DNA of 7,977 bases from Thermoplasmata archaeon (GCA_021811925.1 JAKAPY010000075.1:1-7977); one strand, 5' to 3'; shown: positions 1-6,439, numbered from the stretch's first letter. Numbers and translations are program-made. Notes: generated by a model not told the origin, from the sequence alone.

Positions 1-150
1 GTGCAGGAAACACTGTCAAAATATCTGAAGGACCCTTCGAAGAAGGACATTTACATTTGCGGCCTGCAGATAATGGTTGACCAGGTCAAGGATCTGGCTG
101 TTGCAGCTGGTGTTCCGGCAACAAACGTCTACTATGAAAGGTACGACTGA
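1..150 (+). CDS. FNR-type FAD/NAD(P)-binding oxidoreductase, 3' end only
   Basis: Partial gene running in from the left edge; frame 1 is open from base 1 to a TGA at 148-150 and gives the last 49 residues. The tail reads IYICGLQIMVDQVKDLAV, then a GVPATNVYYERYD end. It matches the closing segment of the NAD(P)-binding lobe in the ferredoxin-NADP reductase superfamily (pattern YxCGxxxMvxxVxxxLxxxGVPxxxIxxExY), where the Cys-Gly lies near the nicotinamide and the final aromatic/acidic residues close the domain. The role inferred is electron transfer between a flavin and NAD(P)H. The FAD-binding part is outside the window, so the exact subfamily (ferredoxin-NADP reductase, dihydroorotate dehydrogenase electron-transfer subunit, monooxygenase reductase) cannot be decided. 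The GTG at base 1 is an internal Val codon, not a proven start. No T-rich terminator is obvious after the stop. Confidence 0.7.
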   Translation: MQETLSKYLKDPSKKDIYICGLQIMVDQVKDLAVAAGVPATNVYYERYD

Positions 151-208
151 ACCTGCCGCTCCCCACCCAGAAGCATCGAAGTTTGGACAGGCAATCACAC
201 CGGCATAA

Positions 209-216
209 GTTTAATA
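209..216 (+). promoter_or_regulatory. Candidate archaeal TATA box for the small Cys protein gene
   Basis: GTTTAATA lies in the 120-bp gap after the oxidoreductase gene, preceded by purine-rich AA as in a BRE. Archaeal transcription usually begins about 25 bases downstream, here near 235-240. That would leave a leader of about 30 bases containing the AGGAG at 256-260 that precedes the TTG start at 271. It is a single weak motif match. The rest of the gap (151-208) shows nothing I can name. Confidence 0.4.
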
Positions 217-270
217 CACGTTGGTGGCTAGTGTCAGCAGAGCCAAAGTAACATCAGGAGACCTGAACAA

Positions 271-576
271 TTGCCCGCCTCACCTCTTCCTGCCAAGTGC
301 GAATTGTGCCCTTTCTTCATTCAGACTTTCACACAGGAACTGAAGAGAAAGACAGAACACGGCCTTCGTACAGTGGAGGTCATGACAGGCATCTGTGGCG
401 CAATGCGACTCTCCGAAATCAGGGTCCATGTCCCGGCGGTTGAAACTACACACAGGCGCGCGGGTGATGCACAGTGTTATTTTGCAACACAAAGCGGCTC
501 AGGGCTCTCGGAAAAAGTGGCGTGGCTGATCGAAAAAAAGAGGTCGGCTGCCACAAAGGTCAAGACTCCTGTTTGA
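271..576 (+). CDS. Small uncharacterised protein with CxxC motif, TTG start
   Basis: A 101-residue protein that I do not recognise. It has four cysteines, a CELC pair at residues 10-13 and single Cys at 42 (GICGAM) and 69 (AQCYF), which could bind a metal or form disulfides. The rest is soluble and basic, with a predicted C-terminal helix (SEKVAWLIEKKR) and no membrane segment. The TTG start is chosen because AGGAG lies 10 bases upstream, the frame meets a stop at 229-231 with no ATG or GTG between, and the next start (ATG at 382) would remove the CxxC. The gene has its own candidate TATA box and ends exactly where the convergent asparaginase gene ends, so it fills its slot neatly. This supports a real gene, but the function is unknown and coding status rests on context. 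A 70-residue reverse ORF over the same bases looks like a shadow. Confidence 0.6.
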   Translation: MPASPLPAKCELCPFFIQTFTQELKRKTEHGLRTVEVMTGICGAMRLSEIRVHVPAVETTHRRAGDAQCYFATQSGSGLSEKVAWLIEKKRSAATKVKTPV

Positions 577-1419
577 CTATTCTGTCAACTGGTGGCTTGC
601 CATGTCGGTTGTAGATGCTATTCCCACGCCCACTGAGTTTATGGATATTATGCCTATGCTGACGCTCCTGTCATAGAGCGATACACCCTTGTCAGCCGCT
701 TCCTGGGCAGACAGGCCGTTGCACATGTAATCGTAAACGGTCTTTGAAAGCACCTTGCGTATTATCTCCTCCCCGATACCCGTGGCCGCGACGGCGCCCT
801 CCGGCCCCGCGAATATGCCGCAGCCTATCATCGCAATATCCCCCACTCTGCCCTTCAAGGCGGGGAAGGTTCCCCCTGTTGAACCCGCAGCTGCAAATCT
901 GCCCATTCCATCCATGGCAACGGCCCCTACCGTATCGACCTTGTAGTTCTTCCAGTTCCGTGGCCACTCGGGCCTGCTTCCCTTCCTGAAATCATCGCTG
1001 CCCTTCTCAAGCCTTTTTCTCGACTTCGGCGTCCGGGGGTCATAGTCATCAAACCCGTTCTCTCTCGCAAAATCAACCGCGCCGTCAGCCGCCAGAAAGA
1101 CATGTGGAGATTCCATGACCTTTCTTGCCACCAGTACCGGGTTTTTCGTCCTTGTGAGGTATGCGACCACGCCGCAGTTTTCTTCCGAATCCATGACTGC
1201 TGCATCCATGTACGCATTGCCGTCGAGCCTGAGGACAGAACCGGTTCCCGCATTGAATCTGTCGTCATCTTCCATGACCCTTGTTGCTTCAGCGGAGGCA
1301 TCTACCGCCCTCCCGCCTTTGCGCAGTAGGTTCATGGCCGCTGTTGCGGCATTGGCCGGGCCGTCGCTCAAATTCCTGGGAGAACCGGCCCCTCCATGAA
1401 CAACAACTCCCCTTTTCAT
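577..1419 (-). CDS. Isoaspartyl peptidase / plant-type L-asparaginase (Ntn hydrolase)
   Basis: A 280-residue member of the Ntn-hydrolase asparaginase family (EcAIII/IaaA type), which removes beta-linked isoaspartyl residues from peptides and hydrolyses L-asparagine to aspartate and ammonia in the cytoplasm. Visible landmarks are the N-terminal HGGAG (residues 8-12), FNAGTGS (55-61) and the DTVGAV box (162-167). Its T163 should become the N-terminal nucleophile after autocleavage into chains of about 162 and 118 residues. Downstream are GSTGG (179-183), GRVGD (190-194, the substrate-carboxylate Arg/Asp pair) and TGIGEE (213-218). The length is slightly below the usual ~300 residues but both subunits look complete. 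The ATG at 1417-1419 puts the HGGAG at the expected N-terminus; no strong Shine-Dalgarno precedes it. The gene lies 62 bases downstream of the PhoU-type gene on the same strand with no convincing TATA box between, so co-transcription is likely. Its stop abuts that of the convergent small-protein gene. Confidence 0.92.
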   Translation of the reverse strand: MKRGVVVHGGAGSPRNLSDGPANAATAAMNLLRKGGRAVDASAEATRVMEDDDRFNAGTGSVLRLDGNAYMDAAVMDSEENCGVVAYLTRTKNPVLVARKVMESPHVFLAADGAVDFARENGFDDYDPRTPKSRKRLEKGSDDFRKGSRPEWPRNWKNYKVDTVGAVAMDGMGRFAAAGSTGGTFPALKGRVGDIAMIGCGIFAGPEGAVAATGIGEEIIRKVLSKTVYDYMCNGLSAQEAADKGVSLYDRSVSIGIISINSVGVGIASTTDMASHQLTE

Positions 1420-1465
1420 GTTGCATGCATCTGCTCGGGGTATCTGAAACTTTCCGCATGTGCGG

Positions 1466-1478
1466 GCCAGGCCCTGGC
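1466..1478 (-). other. Short GC-rich inverted repeat between the phoU-like and asparaginase genes
   Basis: GCCAGG-C-CCTGGC forms a palindrome 4 bases beyond the phoU-like stop codon, inside the 62-base spacer. In RNA it could form a 5-bp stem with a 3-base loop. No T-run follows it in the direction of transcription, so it is not a convincing terminator. It could be an mRNA-processing or stability hairpin within the two-gene transcript, or chance. Confidence 0.25.
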
Positions 1479-1481
1479 AGC

Positions 1482-2486
1482 TTATTTGTCAGTGAGCATG
1501 CAGTAGTTTATCGTAACTTCCGATATGTCAGTTGCATAGTATGCAATCCTTCTTACCGACTCCTCAATCAGTGCAAGCTGCACGGCTTCTTCTGCCTTGA
1601 TCTTCTGAATGCTTATTGAAATTTCCCTCAGAAGATTCTTCAGGCTGTCCCTGCCGTCTATCACGTCGTTCGCATCCTCGGCGCTTCCTTTGAAGTACGC
1701 AGAAATTGAACCGTCCAGCATTTTGAGCGCCTGGTTATGCGCGAGCTCGAACTTGTGCATCAGTTCCTTTGGAATTGCATAGTCTGTGATGGCGGTGACT
1801 GCCCGCGCAATCTGCACTCCATGGTCCCCTATTCTTTCCAAATACCTTGCTATCTGGAAGTATGAAGTGCTTTCCTCTATTGTCATCTTGAGCCTTTCAG
1901 CAAGCCTGGGATCCCTTGTCATCATATTGTGCTCTTTCATGATGATCCAGTAAATCCTGTCTGCATCCGAATCCCTGTTAATGACATCGATCGCAAGCGG
2001 CTGATCCCCCTTCTGAAATGCATCCATTGCATCGACAGCCATGGACCTCACTATCAGGTGAAGCCTCCTTACACCCTTCTCCTGCGAGAGTTCCATGGGG
2101 TCGCTTAGATCCTTTATGGTGACACTGTTGATGGTTTCCTCGACTATCTCCACGCCCGTGACAGACCTTGTGAACAGCCTCACTTTTTCCTTCACTGCGT
2201 TGTCTATCCTTTCCTTTGCCCTGACGATGATTGTGTCGAACCCCATGATGTACGTGCCAATGAGCATCCGCTCCAGATGTGCCGGCGACTCCTTCTGCAG
2301 GTTGATGATCTTGCTCCTGTAGTCCTTCCTTGCATCTATGCTCGGAGTTATCGTTATTGTTCCCCTGTTGTCACGCACCAGCCCCACAACGTCGCCTCTC
2401 CTTATTCCCATCTTGTCTATCCAGTCCTTGGGAAGGGAAATCGTGAAGGTGGAATTGCCTGTAAACTGAACCTTTCGTGTCTCCAT
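1482..2486 (-). CDS. AbrB-PhoU phosphate regulatory protein
   Basis: A 334-residue cytoplasmic protein with two parts. Residues 1-48 form an AbrB/SpoVT swapped-hairpin DNA-binding domain, seen in VQFTGNSTFTISLPKDWIDK, then GIRRGDVV and a TITITPS strand. Residues from about 55 to 334 are all-helical and match PhoU repeats. The clearest PhoU signature is the E-R-x-x-D-H segment (ARYLERIGDHGVQIA, 213-227); related acidic motifs sit at DSDADRIYW (172-180) and RRIAYYATDISEV (312-324). PhoU family members sense phosphate-transport status and damp uptake. The fused AbrB head, known in archaeal members, suggests this one also binds DNA. The divergent neighbour is a phosphate symporter, which fits a role in controlling it and perhaps its own gene. 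The ATG at 2484-2486 gives the AbrB domain its normal start; a TATA-like element lies about 38 bases upstream, implying a very short leader. Confidence 0.9.
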   Translation of the reverse strand: METRKVQFTGNSTFTISLPKDWIDKMGIRRGDVVGLVRDNRGTITITPSIDARKDYRSKIINLQKESPAHLERMLIGTYIMGFDTIIVRAKERIDNAVKEKVRLFTRSVTGVEIVEETINSVTIKDLSDPMELSQEKGVRRLHLIVRSMAVDAMDAFQKGDQPLAIDVINRDSDADRIYWIIMKEHNMMTRDPRLAERLKMTIEESTSYFQIARYLERIGDHGVQIARAVTAITDYAIPKELMHKFELAHNQALKMLDGSISAYFKGSAEDANDVIDGRDSLKNLLREISISIQKIKAEEAVQLALIEESVRRIAYYATDISEVTINYCMLTDK

Positions 2487-2519
2487 AGTTCTTTCAACTG
2501 GAAATAGTTAAGGTTTAGG

Positions 2520-2530
2520 ATATATATTTT
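2520..2530 (-). promoter_or_regulatory. Candidate TATA box for the AbrB-PhoU gene
   Basis: On the minus strand this reads AAAATATATAT, centred about 38 bases upstream of the ATG. With the usual archaeal spacing, transcription would begin near 2499 and leave a leader of roughly 12 bases without a clear Shine-Dalgarno. The A/T-rich surroundings make the exact box uncertain. Confidence 0.45.
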
Positions 2531-2541
2531 ATTATTTTCTA

Positions 2542-2604
2542 TATAGTAACTTTAGACTACTTTTATAGGCGGCAGAATTCTCCAATTTTGTATAGTCTAC
2601 TTAG
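2542..2604. promoter_or_regulatory. Repeated TATAG / TAG(A/T)CTACTT elements, candidate operator in the divergent phosphate promoter
   Basis: TAGACTACTT at 2553-2562 and TAGTCTACTT at 2593-2602 are near-identical direct repeats exactly 40 bases apart, about four helical turns. Their cores (TAGACTA and TAGTCTA) are also inverted copies of each other. TATAG occurs three times (2542-2546, 2564-2568, 2591-2595). The array lies between the phoU-like and transporter genes and overlaps possible forward TATA elements (TTTTATAG at 2561-2568 and TTTTGTATAG at 2586-2595). It is therefore well placed to be the binding site of the AbrB-domain regulator or of a general phosphate-response factor. Repeats of this length can arise by chance in A/T-rich DNA; the assignment is inference. 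Confidence 0.4.
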
Positions 2605-2651
2605 GGCTATTTCATCCATATGCCAGCTAGTGGGGCGCAATAAACTGAAGA

Positions 2652-2661
2652 TGGGGGTGGA
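2652..2661 (+). promoter_or_regulatory. Strong Shine-Dalgarno that fixes an upstream CTG start for the transporter
   Basis: TGGGGGTGGA closely resembles the archaeal ribosome-binding consensus GGAGGTGAT. It ends 6 bases before the CTG at 2668. No ATG, GTG or TTG lies in frame between the stop at 2641-2643 and the ATG at 2758, so the site points to initiation at CTG. Confidence 0.5.
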
Positions 2662-2667
2662 TTAAGT

Positions 2668-4656
2668 CTGACTGCTGAAAGAGGTGCGGGCGTTTTTGCG
2701 GGACTCGACGAGAGCGCAGTCCAGCGGTTTCACATCAGGACCCTTATAGTTTCCGGAATGGGTTTCTTCACGGATGCATACGACCTGTTTGTCATAGGCG
2801 CACTGCTGCCGGTCATAGCAATTTTCTTCGGCATATCTAATTCGGGCATCACCTACGCCCTCATTTCAAGCTCGGCGCTCTTCGGCGCAATAGTCGGGCC
2901 ATTGGTTTTCGGGCCGATTGCGGACAGGTTCGGCAGGAAAACTGTATATGCAATCGACCTGGCGATACTCATCATTGCTGCCATAGGCTCCTCATTCTCC
3001 GCTGATCCAACACAACTTATTGCATGGAGATTTGTCCTTGGCATCGGCGTCGGCGGGGACTACCCGGTCAGCGCCACCCTCATGTCCGAATATTCGAACA
3101 GGAAAGATCGTGGAAAGCTTGTTTCCTCCGTGTTTGCCATGCAGGGTTTTGGCCTTCTCGCCGGTGCACTCACCACTTTGGTATGCCTGTGGCTGCATCT
3201 TCCTCCGAACATCGTATGGAGGATACCGCTTGCCGTCGGTGCTATTCCTGCTCTCGCCGTGATATATGCAAGAAGAAATATAAAGGAAACACCAAGGTTC
3301 ATGGTTACTTCCGGAAAGCTCGATTCCAAGACGGTTGCTGAAGTGGGCATCAATACGAATGGGGAAAATTCAAATGCAACCATCAAGATTCCAAAGCGCC
3401 AGATACTCTCCAGGTATATGCCGCTCATTCTTGGGACGGCCATCTCGTGGTTCACTCTGGATGTCGCATTTTACGGTACATCGATTTTCTCCAACACGAT
3501 CATACACAGTCTAATCCAGGGAGGCTCAAGCTATGCGTCACTCATACACTCTACTGAGTTGACGTCTCTCATTTTCCTTTTCTTTGCATTCCCCGGATAT
3601 TGGGCAGCGGTATTCCTCATTGACGGGGTTGGCAGAAAGAAGCTGCAGCTCCTCGGTTTCGGTTTCATGGTTGTGGCATACGCTGCAATAGCATCAATTC
3701 CGGGCATTATCTCGAACATTCTTGCACTTTTCGTCGTCTACGGGTCTACTTTCTTCTTCATAAACATGGGTCCGAACACGACAACATTTGTCGTTCCGGT
3801 AGAGGTCTTCCCAACTCAGATCAGGACAACCGGCCACGGAATCGCGGCCTCTGCGGGAAAGGTCGGCGCTTCGATAAGCGCATTTCTCTTTCCATTTGCG
3901 CTGCATACAATCAAGCTCAGCGGCGTGTTCACATGGCTGGCGATAATGGCCGTTCTCGGACTGATTATTACCGCGATACTTATACCGGAAGGACAGGAAA
4001 GGAGGCTTGAGGATATTTCAGGCGAAGAAAGACTTCTTAAAACGTACTCCGAATTTTCCGATCTCATCACGGGCCTGACAGAAAGAATCGGCGATGGCGC
4101 TCAGGAACTTCGATCGTTTACCAGGAACTGGGGCGATGTGACGGAAGAGGCGAAGAAGATCAAGGCAATTGAGCATGACTGCGACGAGATAGTGCATCGC
4201 ATCTTCGTGAGGCTCAATACCAAATTCTTTGCACCGATTAACAGGATGGACATTGTCACTCTCACCCACGCACTCGATGACATAATGGATTACCTTGAGG
4301 CGACAAGCGCCCGCTTCAGCATGTACAACATAGACAGCGCCACAGAAGAAATGAACAGCTTCATGGACGTAATAGTTGACTGCGTGTCAGAAGTCAAGAA
4401 CGGCATTTCCAACATAAATGACATCTATTCGCGCCGCTTCGACAGGATAGAGTCAAGCTGCATACGCATCAACGAACTCGAAAACAGCGGGGATGAACTG
4501 CTCAGGAATTCACTCAAGAAGCTATTCGAGTCCGGCGACGCGATACATATCATGAAACTGAAGGAGATATATGACAATCTGGAGACTGTGACGGACAAAT
4601 GTGAGGACGTCGCAGACATACTGCGTGACCTGATTGTGGAATACAAGCAAAGGTGA
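2668..4656 (+). CDS. MFS phosphate:H+ symporter (PHS/Pho84-PHT1 type) fused to a C-terminal DUF47 PhoU-like domain
   Basis: A 662-residue inner-membrane transporter, numbered from the CTG at 2668. Residues from about 27 to 440 are a 12-helix MFS carrier. It carries the phosphate-symporter signatures: GMGFFTDAYDLFVIG in helix 1 (acidic residue 36), motif A GPIADRFGRK (82-91), GGDYPVSATLMSEY (129-142) and WFTLDVAFYG (261-270, D265). These match the Asp positions shown in the fungal PiPT structure to handle phosphate and protons. A VEVFPTQIRTTGHGI segment (378-392) is also PHS-like. Residues from about 455 to 660 form a DUF47/PhoU_div domain with IEHDCDEIVH (501-510), ALDDIMDYLE (535-544), ENSGDEL (605-611) and DKCEDVADIL (643-652), the usual acidic metal/phosphate-sensing motifs. 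DUF47 normally accompanies Pit transporters as a separate protein. The start is unusual: in-frame codons upstream of ATG 2758 encode GLDESAVQRFHIRTLIVSG, which fits the family N-terminus, and the only plausible initiator behind the Shine-Dalgarno is CTG. An annotation pipeline would probably choose ATG 2758 (632 residues). Confidence 0.9.
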   Translation: MTAERGAGVFAGLDESAVQRFHIRTLIVSGMGFFTDAYDLFVIGALLPVIAIFFGISNSGITYALISSSALFGAIVGPLVFGPIADRFGRKTVYAIDLAILIIAAIGSSFSADPTQLIAWRFVLGIGVGGDYPVSATLMSEYSNRKDRGKLVSSVFAMQGFGLLAGALTTLVCLWLHLPPNIVWRIPLAVGAIPALAVIYARRNIKETPRFMVTSGKLDSKTVAEVGINTNGENSNATIKIPKRQILSRYMPLILGTAISWFTLDVAFYGTSIFSNTIIHSLIQGGSSYASLIHSTELTSLIFLFFAFPGYWAAVFLIDGVGRKKLQLLGFGFMVVAYAAIASIPGIISNILALFVVYGSTFFFINMGPNTTTFVVPVEVFPTQIRTTGHGIAASAGKVGASISAFLFPFALHTIKLSGVFTWLAIMAVLGLIITAILIPEGQERRLEDISGEERLLKTYSEFSDLITGLTERIGDGAQELRSFTRNWGDVTEEAKKIKAIEHDCDEIVHRIFVRLNTKFFAPINRMDIVTLTHALDDIMDYLEATSARFSMYNIDSATEEMNSFMDVIVDCVSEVKNGISNINDIYSRRFDRIESSCIRINELENSGDELLRNSLKKLFESGDAIHIMKLKEIYDNLETVTDKCEDVADILRDLIVEYKQR

Positions 4657-4661
4657 TGCAT

Positions 4662-6350
4662 TCAGGGCGCGTAGGCATACACCTGTGAAAAGCCATTCGA
4701 ATATACAAGCACAAAATCACCGCTATTGCTTATGTTCTCCATGACAGCAGGTGGAATTGGTATTGCAGTCTGGTTCGGGTAGAAGTTGGCAGCATTTATC
4801 ATGTAGGTGTCAAGCATCAGGAAATCAACCGTCTTGTTTCCGCTCGGTGTCTGGCTCAGATTCAATGAAGCTTCCATCTGGCCCAGGCTCGCTGCCATGA
4901 AAATCGGGTACCCGCCAATCTCCCACGTTGCATTTCTGTCGGAGTAGCCGAAAACAAGCGAGCTCAACCTGTGATCCGAAGCGACGACTGAACCGCTGCC
5001 GGTGTTCCACCTGAGCCATTGTGTTGCAGAGAGATCCTTGGCCGGTGTGGCGCCTATTTTGGAAGGTGTCGTCGTCACGCCCACCATGGCCGTGGAGACC
5101 CCGCCGGCTACAACAAGCGCAACCGCCAAAAACACGGTCACACCGACCCGGATGTTCTTCGGTGCCATCTCTATGAGCAGCATAATTCCAATGCCGGAGA
5201 AGGTGGCGATGAACAGGAGCACATATTCAACCACCCTTTCGGGAACAAGATAGTCTATGTTTGTCACTATTCCGACCAGGACTATGGCGCCAAGCGCAAG
5301 CAGTGTCAGCGCCAGGGGGTAAATCCTTGTTTCGCTCTTTACCGCAGGCATGAACGCGGCGATGCCAACGAGCGTGAACACAACTGTTGGAATGTCGAGC
5401 AGCGTGTAGGCGCTCGGGTATATCGGGACTGAAGAGGCGCCGGCAAGCGTTAGATACAAGACTCCTGCCACTCCCGCAACGAGGGCTGCAATGAAGTAAG
5501 CGGGTTTTATTTCGAGCCTTCCTCCGGATGCAGGCGCCCATTTGCGACCACTGAAGAGCGAGCCAAGTATGAACAGCACGAATGCGAGAAGGTATGGGGC
5601 GGAAACTGCCTCCACAAGTGTAAGATGCGGGTTCTCCAGTATAAAATGGACAAGGAATTCTGGTGCCTCGGTCAGCCAGTATATCCATGTCAGTGTGGTG
5701 ATTATGAGTATGAAAGCGAGCGATTTGAGCAGCTGCTCGCCATCCTCTCGCTTGAAGAATGAATAATAGAAAAGCACGGTGTATAGGAAGAGCAGAAGAA
5801 TGACGGTGCCGAGGTGATATGTCGGTATCATAGCGAGTGCAGATACCATTGCCATTGCTGTCATCATTCTGTCTCTTCTCGAGTTCAGGTAAAAGTAGAT
5901 GAAGAAAACAAGCACGACCTCCCCTATCGGGTCGGAGGCGAGTATTGATGTGTGCCCCACTATCACGGTCGATGTCGCATAAAACAGCGCAGCAAGTATG
6001 CCGGCTGACTTCCTTCCTGTGACGGTCAGGGCTATGCCTGCAACAGGGAACACAAGAAACGAAGTGACGAAAGACGTCGTGAGCTCGACCGAAGCTGCGG
6101 TTGAAACACCCGCCAGGCGAGCAATCGACGCAACAAGCTGGTACGCTGTCGGGAATTCTGTGTAGGTAAGGCCGAAACCGTAGTAGGGTGAAGGCATCAT
6201 CCCGTTGACTGCGAAGAACTTGGCGATGTAGTAATTCTCCCCTGTGTCGGGTCCCCAGACATTGAACTCAAGCGGCAGTATCAGTCTCAGCGTAAGTGCG
6301 ATGAAAAAAGTTGACAATAGGGAAAACGTGAACCATCTGCCTTCTTTCAT
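4662..6350 (-). CDS. Polytopic membrane protein, GT-C glycosyltransferase-like, with extracytoplasmic C-terminal domain
   Basis: A 562-residue protein with about a dozen hydrophobic helices between residues 7 and 425, followed by a soluble domain of about 130 residues (430-562). The first extracytoplasmic loop after helix 1 holds acidic residues in a GPDTGENY context (33-40) and a TYTEFP motif (62-67). A SDPIGE motif follows at 139-144 and PERVVEY at 370-376. This layout (acidic first loop, many helices, C-terminal globular domain) is typical of GT-C lipid-linked-sugar transferases such as the STT3/AglB and PMT groups, but I do not see the WWDYG motif of true AglB, so the donor and acceptor are unknown. 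The C-terminal domain carries five N-X-S/T sequons (N472, N497, N505, N526, N539), consistent with exposure on the cell surface. The ATG at 6348-6350 is preceded by GGAAGAG and a TATA box about 28 bases upstream. The gene converges on the transporter with a 5-bp gap. Confidence 0.7.
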   Translation of the reverse strand: MKEGRWFTFSLLSTFFIALTLRLILPLEFNVWGPDTGENYYIAKFFAVNGMMPSPYYGFGLTYTEFPTAYQLVASIARLAGVSTAASVELTTSFVTSFLVFPVAGIALTVTGRKSAGILAALFYATSTVIVGHTSILASDPIGEVVLVFFIYFYLNSRRDRMMTAMAMVSALAMIPTYHLGTVILLLFLYTVLFYYSFFKREDGEQLLKSLAFILIITTLTWIYWLTEAPEFLVHFILENPHLTLVEAVSAPYLLAFVLFILGSLFSGRKWAPASGGRLEIKPAYFIAALVAGVAGVLYLTLAGASSVPIYPSAYTLLDIPTVVFTLVGIAAFMPAVKSETRIYPLALTLLALGAIVLVGIVTNIDYLVPERVVEYVLLFIATFSGIGIMLLIEMAPKNIRVGVTVFLAVALVVAGGVSTAMVGVTTTPSKIGATPAKDLSATQWLRWNTGSGSVVASDHRLSSLVFGYSDRNATWEIGGYPIFMAASLGQMEASLNLSQTPSGNKTVDFLMLDTYMINAANFYPNQTAIPIPPAVMENISNSGDFVLVYSNGFSQVYAYAP

Positions 6351-6373
6351 CGTCTCTTCCGCCTTGTACGCAA

Positions 6374-6396
6374 GTATAAAACGGTTGGATATAATT
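6374..6396. promoter_or_regulatory. Divergent promoter pair between the GT-C-like gene and the methyltransferase gene
   Basis: Two TATA-like boxes sit side by side in the 89-bp spacer. On the minus strand GTTTTATAC (6374-6382) would start transcription near 6352, making the GT-C-like mRNA almost leaderless. On the plus strand GGATATAATT (6387-6396) would start transcription near 6418, leaving a leader of about 22 bases with GAGGAG before the methyltransferase ATG. Because the boxes are 5 bases apart, the two promoters probably compete for TBP/TFB. Confidence 0.5.
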
Positions 6397-6439
6397 GTAG
6401 GGGAAGTTGCCTGCCTGGAACAATGCAGAAGTGAGGAGT

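Noticed and set aside
1466..1478. GC palindrome as an intrinsic terminator after the phoU-like gene
   Set aside because: The stem is only 5-6 bp and no T-tract follows on the transcribed strand; archaeal termination relies mainly on T-rich runs.
2574..2581. AGAATTCT perfect 8-bp palindrome in the phosphate control region as an operator
   Set aside because: Too short and A/T-rich to stand out from chance, and not repeated nearby; the 10-mer repeats are a better candidate.
2758..4656. ATG 2758 as the true transporter start
   Set aside because: Family-like residues continue in frame upstream, helix 1 would be truncated, and no Shine-Dalgarno precedes this ATG. It remains the fallback if CTG initiation is disproved.
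5019..5432. 137-codon plus-strand open frame opposite the GT-C-like gene
   Set aside because: Low-complexity polar translation without motifs, antisense to a well-supported gene; a shadow of its codon bias.
5227..5688. 153-codon open frame inside the GT-C-like gene in another minus-strand frame
   Set aside because: Its composition is rich in Arg, Cys, His and Pro with no domain, while the overlapping frame encodes coherent membrane helices.
6407..6439. TTG 6407 start adding 11 residues to the methyltransferase
   Set aside because: The extra residues do not resemble CcrM N-termini, and ATG 6440 gives the expected distance to DPPY and has GAGG upstream.
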